Assembly (NCBI GenBank): GCA_014529385.2
Contig: CM043969.1
Location: 10,023,001 to 10,087,000 of the forward strand
DNA: 64,000 nt
Source: Adiantum capillus-veneris
Lineage: Eukaryota; Streptophyta; Polypodiopsida; Polypodiales; Pteridaceae
Direction of reading: 5' to 3'
Each line of letters starts with the position of its first letter. Position 1 is the first letter of the stretch. Below the pieces are notes generated by a model. The model searched no databases and was not told the DNA's origin. It worked only from the letters and a program-made list of their open reading frames with translations. Below are positions 10,704-21,579 of this stretch, one piece after another. A program made the translations under genes and the position numbers.

Positions 10704-12155
10704 GCGGAGTTCATCTAGCTTTTCAAGATCATCTATTCTTGAAGAGAGCTCATGCCCTGTCCATTCTAAGCGTGCCGCTACTCATAGAGTTTGAATTAAA
10801 AACTCTATGGGTAATATAGCATTTAGGCCAAACACCATGTTGTACGGTGTTGTTCCTATCGATGTTTTGTAAGCTACCATGTATGCCCATAGTGTTGAGT
10901 GTAGTTGCTGATCCCAATCTGTTCTTGACTCTGACACAATTTTAGTGAGAACCGTGCATAGTGTTTTATTTGTGGCCTCAACTTGTCCATTTGCCTATGG
11001 ATGGTATGGAGCAGATTTCCTATGTATGACCATGAATTCCTCTAGCAGATATTCAATGACTTCATTAAGAAAATGTGTTCCATGATCATTGACAATTTCT
11101 ATTGGTAAACCGTATCGTACAAAAACATTCTCATACAAAAATTGTGCAGTGGTTCGTGCATCTTCTTTTTGCGTTGCCTTGGCTTCCACCCATTTTGTGA
11201 GATAGTCCGTAGCCACAATGATATATTGGGTATGGGTGCGATATGTAGGGGGTGAAATAGGTCCCAAAAAATCAATGCCCCATTTTGCAAATGCCCTTGC
11301 TCCCATCATTAGCCGTAATGGCATCTCATCTCTCTTTATCAGCACCTTGGTGCGCTGACATGCGTCACAACGTTTTACAAAATCTTCAGCATCCATATGC
11401 AATGTAGGCCACCATATTCCTGCGATTAAGACAATTTTTGCCATCTTATCGCCCAAAAAATGACCTCCACTTATTCCGCTATGTGCATGTTCTAGAATCA
11501 GCAGGTATTTACTTTCACTTGCACAGATTCTAAGTTGATTGTCCTTTCCTCGCTTATAGAGTCAGTTCTTAATTAACTGAAAGTCGCGAGCCTCCAGCTC
11601 TATAGCCCTTTTTCGTGCTCTTGTTATGTTTTCAGGAAACGTTCTGGTGGTTAAGAAATCAATGATATATTGACTCCATGCAGGTGCAATGTTTACCCGA
11701 AACAATGTCGCGTGATACACTGGTCGTTTGGCACTACATATAGTACAATTGTTAATATAAGCATGTGTGTCCGCGTACATAATTGGCAAATAAACCCCTA
11801 ACTGTTTCAATCTCTGGTGTGTTTTCACTAATGAACAATGAAATGCACAATGTTGGACATGTGCTTCTTCAAGGTAACACTCGAATTCTTCCGGATTTAT
11901 ACATAATTGTAGAATTTGGTCCGATCCTAGATGATACAGCCGTCCTACAATCAATTGGAAGTTTTTCGTTTGTCGAATTGTTTGTTGTTTGGATCTGTCT
12001 TCCGTGTTATCAAACCTACCTCCAAAAGAAAGAATGCTAACAATTTCCTGAGACCATTTGGGTACCATTTCAATATTGAAAAGATAAGCATCTGGTATGT
12101 CATCATCTACTCCTTCAGGAGCTTCCCCATTGTGTATCCTTGGAAGATGATCCGC
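10704..12155 (-). pseudogene. Integrase with tandem duplicated zinc-binding module
   Basis: This continues the RT-RNase H frame downstream of the nested insertion. Two successive modules share the same pattern: FQLI, then LYxxG, then LxxC, then a Glu-rich helix with AH, then a CxxC pair. Module 1 covers about 12040-11730 (KNFQLIVGRLYHLG to NNCTICSAKR). Module 2 covers about 11590-11330 (RDFQLIKN to KRCDACQRTK). The catalytic core follows: Asp in KWGIDFLGP, Asp in EIVNDHGTHF, and Glu in the segment after the interrupted APYHP (QVEATNK). Frame stops are TGA 11562, TAG 10995 (in a spot where YHPQANGQ is normal, so CAG to TAG) and a TGA near 10780 before the GPF domain. The frame is otherwise conserved. 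Integrase inserts the cDNA into the host genome. Why the zinc module is doubled is unknown. Confidence 0.85.
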
Positions 12156-12594
12156 TGTCGTGCAGCTCCACTACCATGTACAGAAAAAGAGCAGAGAAAT
12201 GCAAGCTAAGCTTCATAGAAGCCTACACATTTATTGAGCAGTGATCAGGGCTTGTTAACAGGCCAAGCTTAATGATTAATGTATGCCAGATGTGGCTGGA
12301 CTTTGCTACTAGCAAACAAGAAAAGCCGCTCTCTCTTTCAGCCATGATCAAGAGAGGGCATGTAAGATCTTGAGAAGAAAAGGAAGGGAGAAGAGGACAT
12401 GAGAATTAAGTTGAACGAGGGCAGGAAGGATTCGAAGCAAGAAATGAGCGGAAGAAGGGCATAAGGAGAGGAGATAACGGGAGTAGAAGAGGGGAAGGAA
12501 GCTCTCTATCCTCTCTCTCGACCTTGGCTAACGGGAGAACGAGAAGAGGGGAGAAGCTCAAAGGTAGCAGGAAGGAGGAGGGTAAGCAAGAGAG

Positions 12595-12692
<98 letters not shown>

Positions 12693-13742
12693 CTCATACA
12701 ATCAAGGCGCTCTTTCTCTCGTGCTTGAGAGATCAAAGAGCTCGAGAAAGAAAAGCATCCGGGAAGAAGGGAGAGGAGGGAGTCGAAGGGCAAGACGGGG
12801 ATGAGCTACCTCTCTCTCGCTCTCGTCCTCGAGCTTGAGAAGCATAACGAGACTCTGTCTCGTCGTCGTACCGGTGATACAAAGCAAGGCTTTCTCTTCC
12901 TCTCTCTCTTGAGCATGAACGAAGGAAAGGAACATAGATATTTCTCTTTTTCTCCCTTGACCCTTGAGAAGAAAACAAGCAACGAGCAAGGAGGATAGCA
13001 AGGAGATAACAAGCATCAAAGAAGAAAAAGGAGAGTTGTTTGAAGAAGAAGAAGAGGAGCTTGTGCAAGAGAATCCTTCGAGGCTTGAGCAGGTAAAGGC
13101 AATAAGAAGGGATTGCAAGCAAAGGGGGAAGAGTTAAGGTTTGGCAAGAGCACGTAAGGTAGATCTCGGCAAGGTAAAGAGTGAATTTTGGCAAGAGCAT
13201 ATAAGCAGATTTCGGCAAGATAAGGTACTCAAGAAAAAGAGAGTCGGAGGACCAAAGGCGATCAGAGCAAATGGATTAGAGGAGACGTAAAAATTCATAA
13301 AACGGCAGATAAGTAAGTGCAAGCGTACAAAGAAGGATAATTAATAACTACTGAAGCTTGATGATTGATGTAGTGAGCAGAATTGAAGATTGCAGAATCC
13401 ACAGACATTTGAAGCAGATGAAGAAACATGAGGAAAATTTCCATAACCGTCATCACCTAGAAATTGATTTAACATTCTTTTAAGTCCGGTGTCGTTAACG
13501 GCCCGGTTAATTCTCTAAAGTAGGAGCCTACACTCCTAGTTAGCAAATGATCCAAGTGACGGTGCTATTAATAGCCCGCCTTGGCGTAAGGACTAAGTTG
13601 TACTCAAGTTAATAATCAATTAATTGATGATTGCGGTGATTGGAAAAGCTATCAGTTGTTCTTGTTCTCTCTCTTTCACACCTCCCACATCGAAAGGCCC
13701 GGTGCCTGCCCGGATCACGTAGCGAACACATATCCCCCGACA
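12156..13742 (+). repeat. 5' LTR of the nested element
   Basis: This 1587-bp LTR matches the right LTR at its first ~150 bp, through the CT-rich centre and at its last ~50 bp. Relative to the right LTR it lacks about 1.25 kb after position ~12300. It contains a (CT) run of about 92 bp (12598-12689) and several repeats of the type GGCAAGAGCAxATA near 13140-13220. Confidence 0.9.
12598..12689. repeat. (CT)n microsatellite in 5' LTR of nested element
   Basis: About 46 uninterrupted CT dinucleotides. The equivalent run in the right LTR (18028-18085) is shorter and interrupted once by CCC, so the run has changed length since insertion. Apparent proteins of alternating Arg-Glu or Leu-Ser over it are artefacts. 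Confidence 0.97.
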
Positions 13743-13746
13743 TCTT

Positions 13747-13764
13747 TGGTGAACCCGACGCGAA
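13747..13764 (+). other. Primer binding site of the nested element
   Basis: TGGTGAACCCGACGCGAA starts 4 bases after the 5' LTR. It begins with TGG, complementary to a tRNA CCA end, as a primer site must. I could not assign the tRNA from memory. Confidence 0.65.
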
Positions 13765-13787
13765 ACGAGCCGGGGTGGGAGGTAAAG

Positions 13788-14304
13788 ATGGAGATGCCAG
13801 AACAGTTAAAGCAGTTTATTGAAGATTTCAATGCCAATGGATTTGATAAAAATCTACCAGTTGGTTGCAGATTTGCCAAAAATGATGGAATTAGTTCAGG
13901 GATGTCTGCAGGAAGCAAAATCCATGCAGATAAAAAAGCAGATTGATGATGCGGTAGAGCTAGCACTTGATGCTGTTCGGGAGCAGTATTACAATTTTCA
14001 GGGATATGATCCAGAAGGTTTTATTGCATGTTATGAAGCTGAGATGAACAGTCGAAATATTCCAGAAGATCGGATGATTGCAGCTTTTGAGGAGGTTGTA
14101 AACTCGGATTTTAAGAAGCACGTTCAAGAACTGGCAGAAGAATATTCCACACGGTGGGAGTATTTTGTAGAGGAATTTATTTATGAAAGCTCAAGGATTC
14201 TAGATCGGGACATAAAGGAGATTACTGAACGAAATAAGGTTGTCTTTAGTAAAGGTGAAGGGGATCAAGAAGTAAAGCCAAAGAAAATGTTGAGCTGGAA
14301 GTAG
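13788..14304 (+). pseudogene. Gag-like ORF of the nested element
   Basis: The first ATG after the primer site opens at 13788 (MEMPEQLKQFIEDFNANG). The frame shifts near 13850 and continues in a second frame to TAG at 14302-14304. The second part (YDPEGFIACYEAEMNSR, then MIAAFEEVVNSDF, then TRWEYFVEEF) is helical, with spaced aromatic residues as in LTR-retrotransposon capsid domains. No CCHC knuckle was found. Assignment as gag rests on position and general composition, not on a firm motif. Confidence 0.5.
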
Positions 14305-14330
14305 CAAATTCAGTTCGAGAGGAGCTTCTT

Positions 14331-15693
14331 TTGAGCAACGAGAAAAAGGTAAACGATGAATTTGATGCTGAAACAGGCTTATACGAATTTTTTTTAAAGA
14401 TTGCTTGCATGGACGCTACCTCTAATAATGGTTCCAGTGAAGACATAGACTGTACAGCAAGTGGTTCACAAGCTGGTGACCTTGACATGGGTTATTTTGA
14501 AGGAGTTCATCAAACAGATGAGCCTCTACAAGATATTTCTAAAACTATCAGCACTATAGGCGAGCAGGACAACATGTTTGCTACAGATGATTGCATAAAT
14601 AAAGCTATTATATACACAGTAGAGCTAATGAAGTGACTAAGATTGCGGACCTAGCACAGGATGAGCGTGAGGATGTCAATGAACCTATGATTGCTACTAA
14701 CAATATGCTTGCAGATGATGCTATCACAGAAGAGGATGCTATAATCGATGAATTTCTGTCTAGATCTGAAGGAGATGTTTATGACAGTATAGAAGAGCTT
14801 TTTGATGCATATACCTCTTCAGAGGGGGTGCCAGATGAGCCTTTACAGCTCTATAATGTATTGATAAGTAACATGGATGCAGATGAGGAAGCAGAGAATG
14901 ATATTGAGGAGTATGAAGATTTCTTGGATCATATTGATTGTGAGCAGGTTATCGACAGGGATTTTACATATACGCTTGTATATGGACTAGATGAGGAGAT
15001 AACTCCTATAGTTTTGATTAATGTTGAGACTTCTAAGAGTGACTTTTTCGAGGATGCTACGGATGAAGATCTACATGATAAAGCTGCTTTGCATGATCAA
15101 GATGAAATCCCAACAGGTGAAAATTTGTTTGATGATACAGGTCAAGAGACTCCCAAGGTTTTTCGTGATGGCTATGAAGCTAGAGGGGGTGATGATGCTA
15201 AATCATCCTTGATTTTTCAAAAAGTGCAGAGGGTTTTTCATTTCATTGGAACATGTAACAAATGTGGCTGGATTTGGCTGCTATGCCTATTGATGCTTAT
15301 GTCAGTGATGTCTTGGCTACCAGTAAAAGGGAGCCAAATTTCTTTAATGCTTTCTGATAACGAGCTTAAGTTGACAAAAGTTTATGAGATGTGGGTGCTG
15401 CACTATGCTATGCTTCAGGTGAAGCTCTAGTATATTGCGGAGCCCATCAATGCTATGTGATCTCGATGGTGTTTGATCCAGGAGATTCTAAGGATATTCA
15501 TATACAGATTCAATATGGATGGATACTGATCGGTATGCATAGTAATTGCGTGCTATTTGAACCAGGGGTAGCATATCTGCACCAGAAATGCTTGATGTTG
15601 ATTGATACAACAAATGTATGCTTATGTGGATATTATGATGCTCCAGTGTGTGGACAATTCCTTATCATCCCATTTGATCCTGGGGGTTACTAA
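14331..15693 (+). pseudogene. Acidic ORF with a membrane-like segment, nested element, unknown function
   Basis: Three overlapping frames (14331-14636, 14633-15430, 15391-15693) appear to be one gene broken by two frameshifts near 14630 and 15415. The first two parts are strongly acidic (many Asp/Glu, motifs such as AITEEDAIIDEFLSRSEGD). Near 15265-15320 lies a hydrophobic stretch (WIWLLCLLMLMSVMSWL) that could span a membrane. The last part is rich in Cys, Gly and aromatic residues (MVFDPGDSKD, LIIPFDPGGY). No known domain was recognised. It occupies the place of pol in this non-autonomous element. Confidence 0.45.
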
Positions 15694-16266
15694 AGTGCAA
15701 GTTGCAGATGTAGAGGATACCAGATGCCTGATGTAGCAGGCTGCATGATTTAAGGTTTTGTTTTCTAGATCTATGCTAAGTCGAGCGAGTGTTTGGTTAT
15801 GCGTTCAATAAGATTACATGGATGGCTTCCAGTTGACTTATTTGGATAATTGATGAAGTATCTTCACATCTTTTGAGTTGGTTCTGCTAACAAAACTTGA
15901 GGTAAAGGACTTGACGGCCATTCTGTGTGCAGACAGAGTAAGGCATACTTGAGCTTGACAGGGTTCCTTAAAGAGAGCTTAATGGTCAAGTCGTGTGCAT
16001 CATTAACTGGAGCACTTGAGTCTGGCGGGTTTCACTAAACAGGTTATCCATGATTGAATGCTTTGAAGATATGGCAGATACAGTTCAGAGATTTTTGATG
16101 GACAGCTACCTAATGATTAAGCTAGAACATTGATGATAGGGTATAAGCCTTATTTCATTTTTCATACATTTACCAGTTATGTGAGTCTGATGATGGAAAA
16201 GAGTTTAAGGTACCTAAAGCAGAAGCAGATTGAAGTGCAGTTGGCAAAGACCTGAGGCTGTGCAGG
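15694..16266 (+). other. Internal 3' region of nested element without visible gene
   Basis: About 570 bp between the acidic ORF and the polypurine tract. No open frame or RNA gene was recognised. Confidence 0.5.
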
Positions 16267-16281
16267 TTCAGAGGGGGTGCA
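16267..16281 (+). other. Polypurine tract of the nested element
   Basis: TTCAGAGGGGGTGCA abuts the right LTR (TGTCGTGCAG) and sets plus orientation. Confidence 0.75.
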
Positions 16282-18031
16282 TGTCGTGCAGCTCCGCTGC
16301 CATGTAGAGAAAAAGAGAAGAGAAATGCAAGCTAAGCTTCTTTTAAGCCTACACATTTAATGGTCAGTGATTAGGGCTTGTTAACAGGCCAAGTTTAATG
16401 ATTAATGTATGCTAGATGCGGCTTATAAGGGCCAATAGATGCCTCAATGATGCCAAAAATGATTATGCTTGAAGTGAGCACAGATGGGAGTTTATGGTCT
16501 CGAACTGTAGTGTTTGAAGTGCTCTACCGACCTGTCTTTACGGCTCGTCGATTGGAGCTACGGTGAAGAAGTTACGGTAGTTCGAAGTTTGAGTCGATTG
16601 CAGATCTGTACCGGATTGGGCAACTGCAGCTGAGGTGACAAAAATAAAATGAATGCATGGGCCTGAAGTGCTCACTTTGTGGAGCGCGTTGGTCTTTTCA
16701 GATTGGTGATTGGAGTTCCGGTCGCCAAGATATTGGTCGATAAAGATTCACCGGGGGCCGGTTCCGTACCACTCCGGTCGGCTCGTACGGAGTGCCATCT
16801 GGGAGATTTTGGCTCTCGCTCGGATTTTGGAGTACAGCAAAGTAAGTGCTCGAGGAGAATCTTGTCTAAAATATTATCTCCTGCAGTGCATTGATAGCAG
16901 CTACATGTACATCAAATGTGGTGTACGTCTCATTAAGTACAAAAACTGCTTGAAGAGCTTCAAGTGATCTCATAGAATGCAATGATTGCGGGATAACTCC
17001 AACAGAGGCAGGGCTAGGAAGCTGGACAAATGCAATCACGTACGCTTATATCTTGAAGGCAAGCATCACCATGCAAAATGATGCGGGCATCGAAATTCAT
17101 GAAGATATTGTTAGTCAAGGACTGCTGAAAGGAGTTATGCTTGGCAATGTTTCAGCCGATAGGTATGCCGAATGTGATGCCCTTCAATGGCGTCCAAAGA
17201 CAACCAAGCAAAGGCCGCCCATTAAGGCCAAAGGCCGCCCAATTAAAGGGCATGGCCAATGGCCGCCCAAAAAGGAGAATTAAAGATTTTTGTGTGGGAA
17301 AGCAAAGAAAAGAAAAAGCCATGGCTTGGACAGGCAGCGTGGAGAGATGGCGCAAGGAAGAAAACTCTTCGCAGCGGCTCGTATCGAGCTCTGATGAGGG
17401 CGACCATGCAGCGAAATCTAGTGTACATACCGGGGCGCACCCTTTTGGTGATAGAATCATCGAATTCTGTGCAGGTTGAAAGCCCGAGCTGCCACGTCAT
17501 CAAGGGAGTTTTTATGCCTCCCTAGCAACGACGGCGCCGTAGGTTCTAAGGGAGGGGGCACTCTATAGATAGAGGGTTTCTTTTTGCATGCAAGTGTGGT
17601 AAGCAAAGCAATGAAGAGGAGGAGAGAAGGCGGAAGCAAGGAGGAAAAGCTTCCCTCTCTCACTCTCTCTCGCTCTCATCCTTGGCTACTAGCAAACAAG
17701 AAAAGCCGCTCTCTCTTTCGGCCATGATCAAGAGAGGGCATGTAAGATCTTGAGAAGAAAAGGAAGGGAGAAGAGGACATGAGAATTAAGTTGAACGAGG
17801 GCAGGAAGGATTAGAAGCAAGAAATGAGCGGAAGAAGGGCATAAGGAGAGGAGATAACGGGAGTAGAAGAGGGGAAGGAAGCTCTCTATCCTCTCTCTCG
17901 ACCTTGGCTAACCGGAGAACGAGAAGAGGGGAGAAGCTCAAAGGCAGCAGGAAGAAGGAGGGTAAGCAAGAGAGGGTTCTCTATCTCTCTCTCGGCCATG
18001 GCGAAATAGAGGAGCCGGGAGGGTTAATCTC

Positions 18032-18086
<55 letters not shown>

Positions 18087-18604
18087 ACTATGGGGAGCAA
18101 GCTCGAGGCTTGAAGCCGGTGAAGCACTCAGGAAGGGAAAGGATGCTTGGTGTGAAACCGGTGAAGCACTCAGCAAGGGAAAGGATGCTTGGCAAGAGCA
18201 GATAGGAAGATCTCGTCAAGGGAAAGAGTGAAGTTTAGCAAGAGCAGATATGCAGATTTCGGCAAGGGAAAGATAAGGCGAGTGAAGTTTACCAGATATG
18301 TACGTCCTAATCAGCTTCAAATGGCTCTAATGATAGGCATAAGTGATAAATTTACAGTTGTAATCTAATTTGAGAGCATTAAACTTTCCTAACACCATCA
18401 GTGCCGTTAACGGCAAACATTTGTAATCAAATTTCACTTCGGCTAATCATTAGCAGCTTAAAACATTCCGGTTGTCAAATTTTTTAGCATTCAAGGTGTT
18501 TTCAGAGTCTGTTGCTTTGTGTCTTGTATCTAGTCTCTCGTACGTCCCACAACCAGAGGCCCGACGCCTGCCCGGCTCACGTAGCGAACACATATCCCCC
18601 GACA
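16282..18604 (+). repeat. 3' LTR of the nested element
   Basis: This 2323-bp LTR carries an extra segment (about 16430-17680) not present in the left LTR. The shared sequence resumes at CTACTAGCAAACAAGAAAAG near 17686 and again at the CT-rich centre (18028-18085). The end matches the left LTR (GCGAACACATATCCCCCGACA region). Open frames at 16679-17663 fall in this LTR and lack protein features. Confidence 0.9.
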
Positions 18605-19847
18605 CCGCTCGTAGATGGGTTTTACCCTTTTTGACCACCACTGTGAAATCAAACTCTAGCAATATAATAAACCAGCATACAATTTTCCCTATATTGCATG
18701 GTTTATTTACTAGATACAAAAGAGCTTGATGATCTGTGAAGAACACAAATTTGTTTGCGAGCAAATAATGTCGAAATTTTTTTACAGTATAAATCATTCC
18801 TAACCCCTCTCTTTCGGTGGTTGTGTAGTTCTTTTGAGCACTGTTTAACTGTCGGCTTGCATAACAAACTGGAAAATCCATTATTCCGTCTCCAAGTTGA
18901 GCCAGAATACTCCCGATTGCATATGCAGAATCATCAATGTGAACATGGAATATCTTTTCCCAATCTGGTGCTTTAAGTACAGGTACTGATACCAGGTTTT
19001 CCTTCAGCTTTTGGAATGAAGTTTCACACTCCTTAGTCCAATCGAAATTGACTAGCAAACGATACACAGGTTGTGCAATGACTGCATACATATATATGAA
19101 TCTTCGATAATATCCGCACTGTCCCATGAAGGATTGCACTTGTTTAGAATTAGTAGGCCTGGGTAGGTCTACTATGACTTTGACTTTGTCTAGGTCAGTA
19201 GTTATGCCATTTCTCGAGACAATGTGTCCTAAGATGCGGCCTTGCCTAACCATAAAAACACACTTTTCCGGGTTAAGACAGATTCGATATGTGCTACATT
19301 TTTCAAATACCTTTTGCAAATGGTCAATATGTTCCTCTCGTAGAAGAGAGTGTACACAAAGATCATCCATGTATATTTCTAAGAATATTCTTAGGTATTC
19401 TTTGAACGCGTGCGTCATTAATCTTTGGAAGGTAGCTGGGGCATTAGTTAAGCCAAACGGCATAACTTGATACGCATATATTCCCCATTCTCTGGCAAAT
19501 ACTATTTTGTGTTGATCCTCCATTGCAATTGCCAGTTGGTTGTATCCTGAAAACCCATCCAGAAAGGAATAAGCCTGTTTTCCGGCCACCCTCTCAAGTA
19601 CATGTTCAGTGATTGGCAAGGAATTATCCCTTGTGGTGGTTGTATTTACCTTTTTGAGGTTTACACACACTCGCAATTTTCCGTTCTTTTTGGGGACTAC
19701 CACAATGGGTGACACCGAATCTGTATGTTCAATTTCATAAATGAATTCAGCTTCCATCAGCTTGTCAATCTCCTCTTTGATTCGTTTAGCAAATGTGTCA
19801 TTGTATGTATAAGGACGTTGTTTGCTAGGTTTTGCATCCGATTTCAA
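18605..19847 (-). pseudogene. Reverse transcriptase-RNase H of the giant gypsy element (interrupted by the nested element)
   Basis: The RT domain shows VVVPKKNGKLRVCVNLKKVN (~49-68), SFLDGFSGYNQ (94-104), MPFGLTNAPATFQRLM (129-144) and the catalytic YMDD box (159-162). The RNase H domain has HIDDSAYAIGSILAQ (303-317), Glu in TTTEREGLG and Asp in TDHQALLYLV. At residue 414 the sequence runs into the nested LTR. The true continuation is at 12155, in the same phase. RT copies the element RNA into cDNA and RNase H removes the RNA strand. The frame upstream of the first Met also reads as the conserved RT lead-in (region 19850-19990), with a TAG near 19896 where a Trp codon is likely original. Confidence 0.93.
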
Positions 19848-21005
19848 AGGAATTGTATGTTGACATATCGATGGATCAACTCCTTTGAGGTCTTTCTAGG
19901 ACCATGCAAACACATCTTTATACTTCTTGAGAAGTTGTGTTAGCCATTCTTCTTCTTCAGGCTCTAAATCGGTTGCTATATAGACCCCGGCTGAGGCTTT
20001 TCACCTGGTTCTGCGAGGTCTATCCTTTTTGCATTTTTTGGGCCATCGTAAGATTCCTGGTTGGTTCTTTCCCTGACTGGTGGTGTCATGATGACTTTTT
20101 TGTCGTGGATGGTAAATTTTTGATAGTGTGATGATACATTCATGTTTCCCTTCTCTGACTCCCCTTTACCATCACTATCTTCTTCAGTAGTCCATATCTC
20201 TCGTAAAGACCGTTTTAGTTCTTGGTATTTTTGTTTACGCTCCAGTTTGGTCCATTCTTGGTCTTTTGTTGTTTCTTTTTTTTTAGTTTTGAGATTTTTG
20301 TGATTTTGTTTTTGTTTTCACTTTTCGTACTTGTTTTATTTCCTCTCACGTTCTTTCCCTTCGAACTTTTGAGAATCTTCCTGATATTTGATCTTTTACA
20401 CAATCCTCTGCTTTTACAAGCATCAAATAGTGAGTTTTACTTTTTATCCTGGGCATCAGGTTCTTTCTCGCTTTGTTTTCTGTTTGTTTCCTCCTATAGT
20501 GTTCCTGGCGTCTAGGGTGCTGATTAGCAAAATCATAAAACTTGATATTCTCTGTTTTCCCCCCACGCTCACTTGAGTTGTCTGAACACTTATTACCTGC
20601 ATCATTATTTACTTTCAGATGCTTAGAGGAGTTATAAAACTCTTCTTGTTCTGGTGGTTCTATTGTCTCATCTCCTCCTGGTACAATGCTTACCATGTAG
20701 TAGGGTAGCACATCATATCCATCCTTGTGGCAAAATTTTATTGTTGGACTATCTGTAATGGTACAGACATCCAATGTTGCTAGTATGTGTTCCCATTCTA
20801 GAGGTTCCAAGGCATCTTCAAGGAAAGGTTCCGGAATATACTCCTTGTCCTCAATCTCTCTTTCTATGACGCATTCCTCTTTTTTTAAGCTTCCACAATG
20901 TGAAGCTCCACACATCCATAGCTCTTTTTGTTGCCCTGACCATGCTGGGAGTTTCGATCCTGCTAATGTAGCTGAATCAAATTCTTCCACTGGTGTCTGG
21001 TTCAC
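19848..21005 (-). pseudogene. Protease-RT linker region of pol
   Basis: From Met at 21005 a frame runs to TGA at 20346 (219 codons), in the same frame as RT. It is acidic in the first half (DALEPLEWEHILATLD) and very basic at the end (HPRRQEHYRRKQTENKARKN). It has no catalytic motif and presumably is a long spacer of the polyprotein between protease and RT. The stretch 20345-19990 is low-complexity and T-rich on the plus strand. Confidence 0.6.
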
Positions 21006-21025
21006 ATCCTTGTAACTATGGTCTT

Positions 21026-21472
21026 TCAGGTGTATTTTAGTTTTGTTGTCTCACCATGTCTGAGGTATATGTGGTCGTAACCCCAATCTTGGACCATCTT
21101 CAATTGTCGCATGAATGGTCCTCCCAAGATGATATCATAATTGTTCTTTTTGTCGAAATCGACTATTGCAAATGTATGCTCATACTTGATTCCGCACGAA
21201 GTGACAATCCCTTTTGTTAAGAGTCCTAGAGGCTTCTCCCTGAACCCATCTGCCAATTGCAATTTCATTATGGTAGCTCTTAAAGCTGGTTTTTCCCATT
21301 TTTTCCAGATTTTATTGGTGGCGATAGCAACTCCTGCTCCACTGTCAAGAATAGCTTTGGAAACTACTCCTTGGAATTCTACAGGCAGCGTGGTGTTTCC
21401 ATCTTCTCCCTCGCAATACTCTCCAGCCTTGTTTAATGATACTGGCCTACTGTTTAGTTGAGGCCTGTCCAA
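21026..21472 (-). CDS. Aspartic protease 1 of the giant gypsy element
   Basis: A 148-codon frame with the retropepsin signature: VEFQGVVSKAILDSGAGVAI (DSG at 43-45), central strands, and IILGGPFMRQL (~114-124), the usual ILG helix region. It would release Gag and Pol proteins from the polyprotein. It is in a different frame from gag (upstream) and from the RT linker (downstream), so it was joined to one or both by frameshifting or is separated by later indels. Catalytic Asp is intact. Confidence 0.88.
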   Translation of the reverse strand: MDRPQLNSRPVSLNKAGEYCEGEDGNTTLPVEFQGVVSKAILDSGAGVAIATNKIWKKWEKPALRATIMKLQLADGFREKPLGLLTKGIVTSCGIKYEHTFAIVDFDKKNNYDIILGGPFMRQLKMVQDWGYDHIYLRHGETTKLKYT

Positions 21473-21579
21473 TTCTCTGATCCCTTCCTAAAGCTTCAAG
21501 GTGGGGTCTTTCACTCCAAATTTTTCTAGGCATTTACCTATTGTGGTCCACATGTTTGGTCGTAACCTTAGGAGTTCGG

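Larger units (their letters stand above)
12156..18604 (+). mobile_element. Nested non-autonomous LTR retrotransposon
   Basis: LTRs start TGTCGTGCAG and end CCCCCGACA (12156-13742 and 16282-18604). CCGC precedes the left LTR (12152-12155) and follows the right LTR (18605-18608), a 4-bp target duplication. Taking out the element with one CCGC puts the outer pol frame back in phase across the RNase H/integrase boundary, which confirms both ends. A primer site and polypurine tract give plus orientation, opposite to the host element. The internal region is only about 2.5 kb and holds a gag-like ORF and an acidic ORF with no reverse transcriptase, protease or integrase motif, so it must borrow enzymes from another element. 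Confidence 0.93.

Noticed and set aside
12506-13218. Frames of repeated Arg-Glu, Leu-Ser or Ser in the CT-rich LTRs (also 17904-18113, 35936-36121, 42739-43052, 44884-45087)
   Set aside because: They are translations of GA/CT microsatellites and purine-rich LTR DNA.
16679-17663. Several overlapping frames on both strands in the right LTR of the nested element
   Set aside because: All lie in LTR DNA, overlap one another in conflicting frames and show no motif.
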